Positions 7,788 through 15,706 of a stretch of 48,476 bases of DNA are shown here, piece after piece. Each line of letters begins with the position of its first letter. Position 1 is the stretch's first letter. The translations under genes were made by a program, and so were the position numbers. The stretch is taken from NCBI GenBank assembly GCA_023954745.1, contig JAGSHC010000020.1:1-48476 (forward strand), read 5' to 3'. Below the pieces are notes generated by a model. It made no database searches, was not told the origin of the DNA, and saw nothing but the letters and a program-made list of their open reading frames with translations. The DNA comes from Deltaproteobacteria bacterium. GTDB taxonomy: Bacteria > Myxococcota_A > UBA796 > UBA9615.

Positions 7788-8420
7788 GTGTCGCAGACCA
7801 GGGCGAAACCGCGGAAGTTCATCGCCGTCGCTGGGAACATCGGCGCTGGCAAGTCGACCATGGTCGACTTCTTGTGCAGCACCTACGGCTGGCGCCCGTT
7901 CACCGAGCCCAACCTGCTCAACCCCTATCTCGATGACTTCTACGGCGACATGTCCTCCTGGGCATTTCATAGCCAGATCAGCTTTCTCGCCCACAAGTTC
8001 CGCATCCACATGGAGGTGATGGCCGAGAAGCAGACCGTGGTCCAGGACCGCACGATCTATGAAGACGCCGAGATCTTCGCTCGGTACCTGTATCAGGCGG
8101 GCTACATCAACGATCGCGACTACGGGACCTACACGGATCTCTACGAGGCCATGAAGCGCGCCCTCGCGCCCCCCGATCTCCTCATTCGACTCGACTGCTC
8201 CGTTCGCGCGGTCCGGCTGCGCATCCGAAAACGCGGCCGCCCCGAAGAGCAGGACATCCCACTGAAGTACATCAAGTCCCTCCAGGCGCTCTACGACGAC
8301 TGGTTCGATCGCTACGACGCATCCCCCGTGCTGGTGATCAACACCGAGCGGCTCGACTACATCGGGGACATGGTCGATCGCCTCGAGGTGCGCCAGGCCC
8401 TCGAGCCCTTCCTTCTATGA
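7788..8420 (+). CDS. Deoxynucleoside kinase (dCK/dGK/dAK family)
   Basis: 210 aa, typical for the family. It phosphorylates deoxynucleosides to monophosphates using ATP in the salvage pathway, in the cytosol. The P-loop is GNIGAGKST (16-24). FTEPN and the QDRTIYED segment (the family's DRS-like catalytic/base-binding motif) follow, and RIRKRGRPEEQ forms the Arg-rich lid. Which base it prefers cannot be decided from the sequence. The GTG start at 7788 has no Shine-Dalgarno but has TAGTCT 7 nt upstream, consistent with leaderless initiation. Its stop overlaps the next start as ATGA, so the repeat lipoprotein is translationally coupled to it. I see no functional logic for that pairing. Confidence 0.92.
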   Translation: MSQTRAKPRKFIAVAGNIGAGKSTMVDFLCSTYGWRPFTEPNLLNPYLDDFYGDMSSWAFHSQISFLAHKFRIHMEVMAEKQTVVQDRTIYEDAEIFARYLYQAGYINDRDYGTYTDLYEAMKRALAPPDLLIRLDCSVRAVRLRIRKRGRPEEQDIPLKYIKSLQALYDDWFDRYDASPVLVINTERLDYIGDMVDRLEVRQALEPFLL

Positions 8421-11290
8421 GGTGGCGCGCGCGCCAGATCACCCTGGGCCTCACCTTCGCGCTGCTCGTGGCGTGTCCAAAGAAGGCACCGGAGCTGGTC
8501 CCCCCTGCGCCGGGACAAGCGCCGATCGATGGGCTGCTCGCCTTGGCAGAGCGCACGCGGGCCGATCTCGCCCTCCCCCGGGCCGACGAGGCCGGCTACC
8601 ACGTCCCCACCTCCTACGACGCCATCGACAAGGCCCTCGCGGAGCCCCTCGCGATTCCGAGCCTCGGCGCCTCCCTTGGCGTAGCCCTCGACGGAGCCAA
8701 CGACCCTGCCTCCCTCTTCGCGGCCCTGGAGCCCGTGGACCCTGCCGGCAGCAACGTCGAGCTCCCCGCCGGAGCGGAGCCGAACCCGCCAGGCGATCGC
8801 CGCGTGGTGGGACTCCCCCTCCCCTCGGAGCTCGTGACCTCGCCGCGCTGGCCGGTGCGGATGCAGCACTTGCCCGCTCCTTGGCCCGAGGCCATCGCTG
8901 AGCTGGCGCTGCTCCTCGAGGAGATCGACGAGAACGCGGCCTCCTGGGACCGACGGGGCCACGCGCCCACCCGCCCAGCGCGCGCCGCCGAGGAGTACTT
9001 CATCGACGGAGAGACCGGCGACTACCGCTTTCTCACCCACCCCGTGGGAGTGCAGCTGGAGTTCCTGGCGCACGCCGGGACCCTCGACCACGCGGCCATG
9101 AGAGACGACGCGCAGCGGGTGCTCGACGCAGCCCGCGCCTGGGCGCCCCGTCTGCAGGAAGCCGCCGCCGCCTTGCCCGAGAGCGACGGCCCGCTGCTTC
9201 AGTTGGAGACCGCCCTCGGCGCGGTCATCCTCGGCAACCTCGGTCCCGACAACTACGAGAGCGACGCGCTGCTGATCATCGACCCGGGGGGGCGGGACCG
9301 GTGGACCGCCGGGGCTGGCTCCAACGTGGGCATCCCCGGCCGCGCGGCCCTGGCCCTCGACCTCGGCGGCAGCGACTCCTACACCGCGCGTCGCGCTCAC
9401 GCTCAAGGAGCAGGCTTCCTGGGTATCGGGGTGCTGGTCGACGCCGGCCCCGAAGGGGATCGCTATCTGGGGATGAACCAGGCGCAGGGCGCGGGGTTCA
9501 TGGGAGTCGGCGTGCTCTGGGATGCCGGCGGCGACGACGGGTACACGGCGGCGGGCTTCGCCCAGGGAGCAGGGACCTTCGGAATCGGTCTGCTGGTCGA
9601 CGAGGCCGGTGACGACTCCGCCGCCGCGCAAGGGCGCGCCCAGGGCTTCGGAAGCACTGGTGGGCTCGGCGCGTTCATCGACTTCGCCGGGAACGACCAG
9701 CGACGCCTCGGCACGAGCGGGGAGCGACTCCTCGGTCCGGGAGGCGGAGGAGGACAGGGGGCGGGCTTCGGTACGCGACCGTTCCCGTGGTCCCTCGATG
9801 CGTCCATCCACGGCGGAGTGGGGCTCCTGTACGACCGCGCGGGCAACGACTCCTACTTCGGCCGCGGGTTCGCCCAGGGCGCCGGGTGGTTCCTCAGCCT
9901 TGGGCTGCTGCTCGAGCGCGCGGGGCGCGACCGCTACACCGGCCAGGAGTGGTCCCAGGGAGCGGCGAACCACCTCGCGGCCGGCCTGCTTCAAGACGCG
10001 GGCGGGAACGACATCTACAGCGCCGCAAGGTTCTCCCAGGCGGCAGCGTCCGACCGGTCGGTGGCGATCCTCCACGACCAGGGCCCCGACGCCGACGGCT
10101 ATCGCCTCGGCTCCATTGGCCCCGGAACGCAGGGGGAGGGCCGCGCCGGAATGGGATGGGCGAGGCAGAGCCGCGCCCTGGCCATGCTCGTGGACGAAGG
10201 CGGCGACGACGTGCGCCGCGCGAACCAACAGGCTCTCGCCACGGGGGTCCCCGCCGCCGCAGAAGGAGAAGACCCCCTGGCGGTCCTTCTCGATCTCGGT
10301 GGGGTCGACAGCTACGAGCTCGGTCTTGTGCCTGCCGGCACCAACCCCGCCGACGGCGCCGCCTGGTTCTCGGGCACCGTCGGTGTCGCTCAGGACGTCG
10401 ATCCCGCGGCCGCTGGCGTGCTCCCCATCGCGGGCTGGTCCCCCTGGCCAACGACCGCCGACGCCGGCTTCTCCTGGGCGGGCCCTCTGGACTCCCTCCC
10501 GGCCCCACCCTTGGTGGACGGGGACCTCGACGGCGGCCCGGCCTCGCTTCAGCGCTGGATCGAGGCGCGGGGCCGCGAGTGGTTGGTCGCACTCCCCGAG
10601 GAGGACGACGTCGCGCTCGAGCGGGTGCGGGAGGCAGCCCGCAAGGACCGGTCGGCGCGGGTCCGACGTGCGGCGGGGCTGGCTCTGCTCTCCGCCGAGC
10701 TGCCCGAGGGGCTCGACGCGGTCATCGACTCTCTCAGCCTCTACTCGGCGGACCACGATCCCGACACACCAGCGGGGTCTCTTGCAGGGCGTCTTCAGGC
10801 ACTCACGGGCCAGGAGCACGGGTTCGATGCCGCTGCCTGGAAGCTGTGGTGGCAAGGGGCCCGCAGCAGCAACCCCCTGGAGGCCCGCCTCCCCGGCTGG
10901 CGGCTCCTCGAGCGCGCGCGGCTAGCGAGCTCGGGCGGAGATCCCGTACAGGCCGCTCAACTCTGTGACCAGGCGCTCGACATGTCCGGCGGGGCCCCAG
11001 GCATCCGTCGATTCGCCGGCTCCATGATGGGCCGGTGGGCGGCGCTCCTCGCGAACCCCGAGACCGGAGCGCTCTACGATCCCGCCGTCTCCGCCGATCT
11101 CGCGCGGCGCGCCCTCCAATGGGACCCTGGCGGGGCCACCCACTTCGCCACTCTCGGTCGCGCCCTCGAAGCGCTGGGCGAGGTCGACCTGGCCAAGCGA
11201 GCCGCCCAACAAGGCACGCTCGCCGACCCCGACGACCCCGACATCAACGCCCTCCGACGACGCCTCGGCCTCGAGCCCGAGGAAAAGTGA
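8417..11290 (+). CDS. Large lipoprotein with GGxDxY/QGAG tandem repeats
   Basis: 957 aa. A lipobox (LLVAC, Cys20) marks an outer-envelope lipoprotein. Residues about 285-635 hold roughly twelve imperfect units of about 26 residues. Their core reads hydrophobic-L-h-D-x-GG-x-D-x-Y, then AQGAG and GhGhL; examples are AGGDDGYTAAGFAQGAG and AGGNDIYSAARFSQ. The regular Asp/Gly turns and alternating hydrophobics suggest a beta-solenoid, possibly metal-binding, but this is not the RTX nonapeptide. A HEAT-like stretch (about 735-780, RVRRAAGLALL) and a C-terminal TPR-like region (about 890-945) follow. The first 280 residues are unrecognised. There is no catalytic signature. It is coupled to the upstream kinase by a 4-bp overlap. 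Confidence 0.85.
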   Translation: MRWRARQITLGLTFALLVACPKKAPELVPPAPGQAPIDGLLALAERTRADLALPRADEAGYHVPTSYDAIDKALAEPLAIPSLGASLGVALDGANDPASLFAALEPVDPAGSNVELPAGAEPNPPGDRRVVGLPLPSELVTSPRWPVRMQHLPAPWPEAIAELALLLEEIDENAASWDRRGHAPTRPARAAEEYFIDGETGDYRFLTHPVGVQLEFLAHAGTLDHAAMRDDAQRVLDAARAWAPRLQEAAAALPESDGPLLQLETALGAVILGNLGPDNYESDALLIIDPGGRDRWTAGAGSNVGIPGRAALALDLGGSDSYTARRAHAQGAGFLGIGVLVDAGPEGDRYLGMNQAQGAGFMGVGVLWDAGGDDGYTAAGFAQGAGTFGIGLLVDEAGDDSAAAQGRAQGFGSTGGLGAFIDFAGNDQRRLGTSGERLLGPGGGGGQGAGFGTRPFPWSLDASIHGGVGLLYDRAGNDSYFGRGFAQGAGWFLSLGLLLERAGRDRYTGQEWSQGAANHLAAGLLQDAGGNDIYSAARFSQAAASDRSVAILHDQGPDADGYRLGSIGPGTQGEGRAGMGWARQSRALAMLVDEGGDDVRRANQQALATGVPAAAEGEDPLAVLLDLGGVDSYELGLVPAGTNPADGAAWFSGTVGVAQDVDPAAAGVLPIAGWSPWPTTADAGFSWAGPLDSLPAPPLVDGDLDGGPASLQRWIEARGREWLVALPEEDDVALERVREAARKDRSARVRRAAGLALLSAELPEGLDAVIDSLSLYSADHDPDTPAGSLAGRLQALTGQEHGFDAAAWKLWWQGARSSNPLEARLPGWRLLERARLASSGGDPVQAAQLCDQALDMSGGAPGIRRFAGSMMGRWAALLANPETGALYDPAVSADLARRALQWDPGGATHFATLGRALEALGEVDLAKRAAQQGTLADPDDPDINALRRRLGLEPEEK
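9269..10322 (+). repeat. About twelve degenerate ~26-codon repeats in the lipoprotein
   Basis: Protein-level repeats (residues about 285-635) with core GG-x-D-x-Y followed by QGAG and a hydrophobic GxGxLxD strand. Two units are expanded, one by a Gly-rich insertion near 9740 and one near 10110. At DNA level the units have diverged and show no long identities, so the array is old. Confidence 0.65.
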
Positions 11291-11341
11291 GCTCGCAGCG
11301 TGCCGCCGATGCGCGGTGAACGCCCGTGGCGTCGTAGCTAC

Positions 11342-11347
11342 TATCAT
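11342..11347 (+). promoter_or_regulatory. -10-like hexamer TATCAT before ATG
   Basis: TATCAT ends 8 nt before ATG 11356, with an overlapping TACTAT three bases earlier. No Shine-Dalgarno is present. It is a candidate leaderless promoter for the hypothetical protein-PilB pair. Confidence 0.35.
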
Positions 11348-11355
11348 CCCCACTG

Positions 11356-12369
11356 ATGCCGTTCCTGCTTCGAGTCGAGCTGCCGCTGGCCCGCCTCCCC
11401 TCGCTCGGGGAGGTGCTGGACCATCTCGGCTCCGTGTTCGAGACCACGGTGCGGCTGGACGAGGACGCCGAGCGGGCCATGAAGCGCGGACTGCGCGCAG
11501 CGTCGTGGTGTCCCTGGCCCATTCGCACGCTCGGGCTCTACGTCGAGGGAGCCTCCTCCCGGGGGACGGAGGTCGCTCTGAACCGCCGGCCCGAAGGCGT
11601 CGAGGTGCAGATCTGCCAGCACGTGATGGGCACCTGGACCGACTGGCGCATGACCCTGGAGCTGGCGATCCATCTCGCTGAGGCCGGCGATGGATACGCG
11701 AACCTTCAAGGGGGTGGTCGGGTCTCGATCAGCGGCCTCAGACGCCGCTACATCGAAGACAGCGAGCAGTACGACCGCGAGTTGCTCGCCGGACTGGACG
11801 CCATCCAGCGCGCAGTCGAAGACCAGCAACGCACCGTCCGGCTCGGTGGCCCTCGTGGCACAGCGGCGGTGGGCCCCCGCACCTGGGCCCGGATCTCCGT
11901 CGCTCACGAGGAGCCCGAAGAACGGGCCGAGGCGGTGGTCGAGGCGCTGCTCGCCTCCCTTGACGCGCGGGGCTTCGAGGGCTTCTACCCCGCAAACCTT
12001 CTGTGCCTCGATGGCCGCACGGGCAGAGAAGTCCTCGCTTCCTTGCTCCCGCCTGACGTGAACACGCTCTTGCGAGACCCCGAGTACGTGCTCTTGAGCG
12101 CGGACCTTGAAGCCGGCCCCCGAGAGCCGCTCAAGGTCCTCCCCTTTGACCGCCTCGATGCCGCGTTTCCAGGTCGTGTCCACTGGATCGATGACTGCAC
12201 CGCAGCCGTCGCAGCGATTCCGCGATCGCAGTGGGTGAACCACATCGCCAACCTCGATGCCATGCTGACCCCCTTGAGTGAACTCCTCGATGGCCCTCCT
12301 GAGGAGGGCGAGCCCGAAGCCTGGCGACGCTTCGTGCCCGACGACGACTCCACCTCCCGCCCTTCCTAG
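11356..12369 (+). CDS. Hypothetical cytosolic protein upstream of pilB-like gene
   Basis: 337 aa with no signal peptide or membrane segment, and not recognised. It is rich in acidic residues and Arg. It opens with PFLLRVELPLARLPSLGEVL, has a mid-region with helix-forming EQYDRELLAGLDAIQRAVED (about 137-156), and contains several Trp-bearing strands. Composition and codon use match the neighbours. It starts 65 bp after the lipoprotein gene with its own -10-like hexamer and ends 8 nt before the TTG start of the PilB/GspE ATPase. That suggests a two-gene operon and perhaps an accessory role in pilus or secretion function; this rests on position only. Confidence 0.7.
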   Translation: MPFLLRVELPLARLPSLGEVLDHLGSVFETTVRLDEDAERAMKRGLRAASWCPWPIRTLGLYVEGASSRGTEVALNRRPEGVEVQICQHVMGTWTDWRMTLELAIHLAEAGDGYANLQGGGRVSISGLRRRYIEDSEQYDRELLAGLDAIQRAVEDQQRTVRLGGPRGTAAVGPRTWARISVAHEEPEERAEAVVEALLASLDARGFEGFYPANLLCLDGRTGREVLASLLPPDVNTLLRDPEYVLLSADLEAGPREPLKVLPFDRLDAAFPGRVHWIDDCTAAVAAIPRSQWVNHIANLDAMLTPLSELLDGPPEEGEPEAWRRFVPDDDSTSRPS

Positions 12370-12377
12370 GACCCTCT

Positions 12378-14180
12378 TTGTTCACAGTCGCGAACCTCGG
12401 TCGCATCTGCGACATGCTCGTCGAAGACGGGCTCATGCATCAGGGCCAGGTCAAGGACGTGCTGGCCCGGTACTCCATCCAGGAGAAGCGCATCCTGATC
12501 AAGCGCCGCACCGAGCTGCGCAAGGCCATGGGACGGCAGCGCGTTCCGTACACCGTGGGCGAGATGGAGATCATCGCCTCCTTCGCGTTTCCCATCCCCA
12601 ACCGGGAGGGGAAGCTCACCGAGCAGGTCATCACCGAGTGCGTGGCGCGTCACCTCTCGATGCCCTTCATGCTGCTCGACCCGCTGCAGCTCGACTACAA
12701 GATGATCACGAGCACCTTCCAGGGCGCCTTCGCCGAGCGGAACATGATCGTCCCTGTCGCGAAGACCCGGAAGACCCTGACGATGGCGGTGGCCAACCCC
12801 TTCGATGAGCAGCTCATCGAGTCTCTGCGGGGATACACCGGCCTCGAGATCTCCACGGTGCTCTCTCCGAAGAGCGACATCACGCGCGTGATCATGGAGT
12901 TCCACGGCTTCAAGAAGTCGGTGGACGCAGCGGCGAAGCAGTTCAGGAGCGAGCTCACCGAGCTGGGCAACCTCGAGGCGTTCTCTCGGATGAAGGCCGT
13001 CGAAGACATCGACGCGTCCGACAAGCCCGTCGTCCAGGCGGTGTGGTTCCTCTTCAACTACGCGTTCGACCAGCGCGCGTCCGACATCCACATCGAGCCG
13101 AAGCGAGAGACGTCCGAGGTGCGCCTGCGCATCGACGGAGTGCTCCATCGCATCCACGTGATGCCGAAGGCCGTGCACCGGGCGGTCATCTCTCGAGTGA
13201 AGACCCTGGCTCGGATGGACATCGCCGAGCAGCGGAGGCCGCAGGACGGCCGCATCAAGACCAACTTCAAGGACGCCGAGATCGAGCTGCGCGTCTCCAC
13301 CGTGCCCACTGCGTTTGGTGAGAAGGTGGTGATTCGCGTCTTCGACCCCGAGGTGTTGATGCAGGAGGTGGGCTCGCTCGGGATGTTCGCCAACGAGCAG
13401 GAGCAATACGAAGGCTTCGTGGCCCGAACGAACGGGCTCGTCCTGGTCACTGGCCCCACGGGCTCGGGCAAGACCACCACGCTGTACAGCACGCTCTCCT
13501 ACCTGCACTCGCCCCAGGTGAACATCACCACCATCGAGGACCCCATCGAGATGGTGCGCGAAGAGTTCAACCAGATCGCGGTGCACCCGCGCATCGGACT
13601 CACCTTCGCCACGGCGCTCCGCAACATCCTCCGCCAGGACCCGGACATCGTCATGGTGGGCGAGGTACGGGACAAGGAGACGGCGGACAACGCAATTCAG
13701 GCCGCCCTCACCGGGCACCTGGTCCTGAGCACGCTGCACACCAACGACACCGCCACGAGCATCACCCGCTTGCTCGACCTCGGGGTGCTGCCCTTTCTGT
13801 TGAGCTCGGTCTGTGTCGGGGTCGTGGCCCAGCGCCTGGTGCGCACTGTGTGCAAGAACTGCAAGGTCGACACCCTGCTCACGCGGGACCAGATCCTGAA
13901 CCTCGACATCAAGGGTGCCGAGGGCCGGAAGCTCAAGATCAGCTACGGCGAGGGCTGCGCGCGATGCCGTGGTACCGGCTACGACGGCCGCACCGGCGTG
14001 TTCGAGGTGATGCCGATCAACGACAAGATCAGGCAGCTCATCGTCGCCCAGCGGAGCGCCGAGGAGATCAAGCGTGAGTCGCTCTCCGAGGGGATGGTCA
14101 CGTTGAGGGACTACGCCATCAAGAAGATGGCCATGGGTCTGACGACCTACGAAGAGGTCCTCCGGGTCACCACGGAGTAG
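12378..14180 (+). CDS. PilB/GspE-type secretion or pilus assembly ATPase
   Basis: 600 aa. Hexameric ATPase of type IV pilus assembly or type II secretion. An N-terminal GspE-N-like region (about 1-180) precedes the ATPase core: the RASDIHIEP motif, Walker A GPTGSGKTTT (about 358-367), the Asp box TIEDPIE, Walker B ILRQDPDIVMVGEVRD, and the His box STLHTND. Two CxxC pairs (CKNC and CARC) form the zinc site typical of PilB/GspE. The frame starts at TTG 12378 with AGGA about 7 nt upstream, overlapping the preceding stop. No PilC, PilT, pilin or Gsp partner lies in the window, so it cannot be assigned firmly to one machine. Confidence 0.93.
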   Translation: MFTVANLGRICDMLVEDGLMHQGQVKDVLARYSIQEKRILIKRRTELRKAMGRQRVPYTVGEMEIIASFAFPIPNREGKLTEQVITECVARHLSMPFMLLDPLQLDYKMITSTFQGAFAERNMIVPVAKTRKTLTMAVANPFDEQLIESLRGYTGLEISTVLSPKSDITRVIMEFHGFKKSVDAAAKQFRSELTELGNLEAFSRMKAVEDIDASDKPVVQAVWFLFNYAFDQRASDIHIEPKRETSEVRLRIDGVLHRIHVMPKAVHRAVISRVKTLARMDIAEQRRPQDGRIKTNFKDAEIELRVSTVPTAFGEKVVIRVFDPEVLMQEVGSLGMFANEQEQYEGFVARTNGLVLVTGPTGSGKTTTLYSTLSYLHSPQVNITTIEDPIEMVREEFNQIAVHPRIGLTFATALRNILRQDPDIVMVGEVRDKETADNAIQAALTGHLVLSTLHTNDTATSITRLLDLGVLPFLLSSVCVGVVAQRLVRTVCKNCKVDTLLTRDQILNLDIKGAEGRKLKISYGEGCARCRGTGYDGRTGVFEVMPINDKIRQLIVAQRSAEEIKRESLSEGMVTLRDYAIKKMAMGLTTYEEVLRVTTE

Positions 14181-14295
14181 CCCTGGGGAAGTGGACAACA
14201 CCACCGCCGGCGACGACTACCGCCCGGTGGCGCGACCGGGGACCTCGCGACCCTCGAGTTCAACCGTCAAGTCGTTGGCCGAGGTCGCCGTCAGC

Positions 14296-15024
14296 TCAGC
14301 CGCCGCGGACCGCCCACCACCGGCCGTCCTCGCCCATGACGAGACGCGTCGGTCCGTCGACGGAGTGCTCCGCGGGATAGAGCTCATCCCCTGGGAGGAG
14401 GATGGTCATTGAGCCGTCGACCTCCTGAAACCTCGGAAGGACAGGGCGCACGGTGCGTCTGGCAGCCTCGTCGAGGACCCTCTGCACGCCCTCGAAACGG
14501 GCGAGGTCCCACAGGGTGTGCCAGGTGGGCGGAGCGAAGACCATCTCCCCTTCGCCATAGCGGTCCAGGGCGACGCGCGGGTCGACCCAGGCGCTGGCCG
14601 TCACCTCGTAGGCGTCGTGGCTCAGCGCGGCGTTTGCTGGGACCCGGGCCACGAAGAACCACGCGTCGAAGCGCTTGCGCTCGAAGGTCGGGGTGATCCA
14701 GCGAGACCAGGACTCCAGGGCCGACGGGTCCTCCAGGCGGAAGAGCGCCTCCTCCTCGACCTCGCGCGCCGCCGCCACGAGATGGGCACGCGCAGCCTCC
14801 AGGTTGAGATCACCCGAGAATCGAGCCAGCAGGGAGGGCTCGTCGAGGTCGATGGTCCCCGCTGCATCCTCCGGGTCGACGCGCCCGCCGGGAAAGACAT
14901 AGGCACCGGGCATGAAGGACGACTTCATCGACCTGCGCACCATGAAGACCGAGTAGCCCGAAGGGCCCGAGTCCTGCCGCAGGAGCAACACCGTCGCGGC
15001 GGGGAACGGAGCGGGAGTGTTCAG
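14296..15024 (-). CDS. Nudix hydrolase, NUDT19/RP2-like, probable CTG start
   Basis: 242 aa counted from CTG 15024. The protein opens with AATVLLLRQDSG, then a split Nudix box: GAYVFPGGRVDPED (GG at 46-47) and AAREVEEEALFRL (R87-E92). The roughly 26-residue excess between the two halves recalls NUDT19/RP2-type enzymes, several of which hydrolyse CoA esters; the substrate here is unknown. Translation from GTG 14991 would cut into the first beta strand. CTG 15024 instead gives a full N-terminus and has GAGGAG exactly 7 nt upstream. The frame is otherwise closed by a stop at 15064-15066 with no ATG, GTG or TTG between. The gene begins inside the last few bases after the TetR stop, so they form an operon. 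Confidence 0.88.
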   Translation of the reverse strand: MNTPAPFPAATVLLLRQDSGPSGYSVFMVRRSMKSSFMPGAYVFPGGRVDPEDAAGTIDLDEPSLLARFSGDLNLEAARAHLVAAAREVEEEALFRLEDPSALESWSRWITPTFERKRFDAWFFVARVPANAALSHDAYEVTASAWVDPRVALDRYGEGEMVFAPPTWHTLWDLARFEGVQRVLDEAARRTVRPVLPRFQEVDGSMTILLPGDELYPAEHSVDGPTRLVMGEDGRWWAVRGG

Positions 15025-15028
15025 GGGG

Positions 15029-15622
15029 TTACTCCTCGGGGCTGCCGATGGCGGTGACCTCGGTCACCAACTCGGTGAGGCGCTCCGCGTGGCGCGGGTC
15101 GACGCCCAGAGTCGGTAGGATCCCGTCGGCGAACATGCTGGCGAGTCCGTGGGCCAGCGCTCGGCCGGCGATCTGAACAATCAGTGGGTGACGGGTGGGA
15201 ACTGGCTGGCCGGAGTCCATGAGGGATGCCAGCCCCGCCCACATGGCCGCCTCTTCGGGGTTCGCGGTCGAGCCCACGACCTCGGGCTCGGTCATCAGCC
15301 GATAGAGGGCAGGGTTCTCGGACGCCCAGCGCACGTACTCGATCCCCACGGCGCGAAACGCCTCGGTGGGGCCAGGCTGGCCGGCCGCTGCTGCATCCAG
15401 GGAATGGCGAAACTGCTGAGAGGCTTCCGCGCCCATGGCCGCGAGGAGATCCGCCCGGTCCTTGAAGTGCCGATACGGAGCCCCGGAGCTCACTCCCGCC
15501 TTTCGGGCGGCCTTCGCCATCACCACGGCTTGCACCCCGCCCTCTTCGAGGAGCTCGAAACAGGCGTCGAGTACTGCCCTGCGCAAGTCCCCGTGGTGGT
15601 AGCTGGTCTTCTCGGAGGGCAT
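15029..15622 (-). CDS. TetR/AcrR-family transcriptional regulator
   Basis: 197 aa. The N-terminal helix-turn-helix reads TSYHHGDLRRAVLDACFELLEEGG, then VSSGAPYRHFKDRADLLAAM (recognition helix region, about 33-52, written here in part). The C-terminal ligand domain resembles the WHG/TetR_C_33 type. ATG 15622 is chosen because family members start with a short basic lead before YHHGDLR. TAGAGT also lies 7 nt upstream, which would place the transcription start at this codon and would be inside the coding region if ATG 15667 were used. It is co-transcribed with the Nudix gene and divergent from the carotenoid-oxygenase gene, its most likely target. Confidence 0.92.
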   Translation of the reverse strand: MPSEKTSYHHGDLRRAVLDACFELLEEGGVQAVVMAKAARKAGVSSGAPYRHFKDRADLLAAMGAEASQQFRHSLDAAAAGQPGPTEAFRAVGIEYVRWASENPALYRLMTEPEVVGSTANPEEAAMWAGLASLMDSGQPVPTRHPLIVQIAGRALAHGLASMFADGILPTLGVDPRHAERLTELVTEVTAIGSPEE

Positions 15623-15629
15623 CGCGCCG

Positions 15630-15635
15630 ACTCTA
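15630..15635 (-). promoter_or_regulatory. -10-like hexamer TAGAGT before tetR start
   Basis: Minus-strand TAGAGT (15635-15630) ends 7 nt before ATG 15622, and there is no Shine-Dalgarno. It is a candidate leaderless promoter for the TetR-Nudix operon. Confidence 0.4.
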
Positions 15636-15652
15636 GCCCGACGAAACCAGCG

Positions 15653-15681
15653 TTGAAATGTAACCACACCTTACTTAATCT
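15653..15681 (+). promoter_or_regulatory. Promoter with embedded inverted repeat, upstream of the oxygenase
   Basis: TTGAAA (15653-15658), a 17-nt spacer and TAATCT (15676-15681) resemble a sigma-70 promoter. Within the spacer GTAA (15660-15663) and TTAC (15671-15674) form an inverted repeat around 7 nt. A repressor bound there would cover the promoter, as expected for autoregulated TetR systems. The half-sites are short, so this is tentative. Confidence 0.35.
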
Positions 15682-15706
15682 GTCGGCCGCAGAATCGAGG
15701 TCGCTC

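Noticed and set aside
8357-10855. 832-codon open frame on the minus strand
   Set aside because: It is antisense to the repeat lipoprotein. Repeats on the sense strand explain its regular pattern.
15149-15706. N-terminal extension of the carotenoid oxygenase
   Set aside because: The sequence is antisense to the TetR gene. ATG 15707 has a Shine-Dalgarno and starts the family's usual N-terminus.
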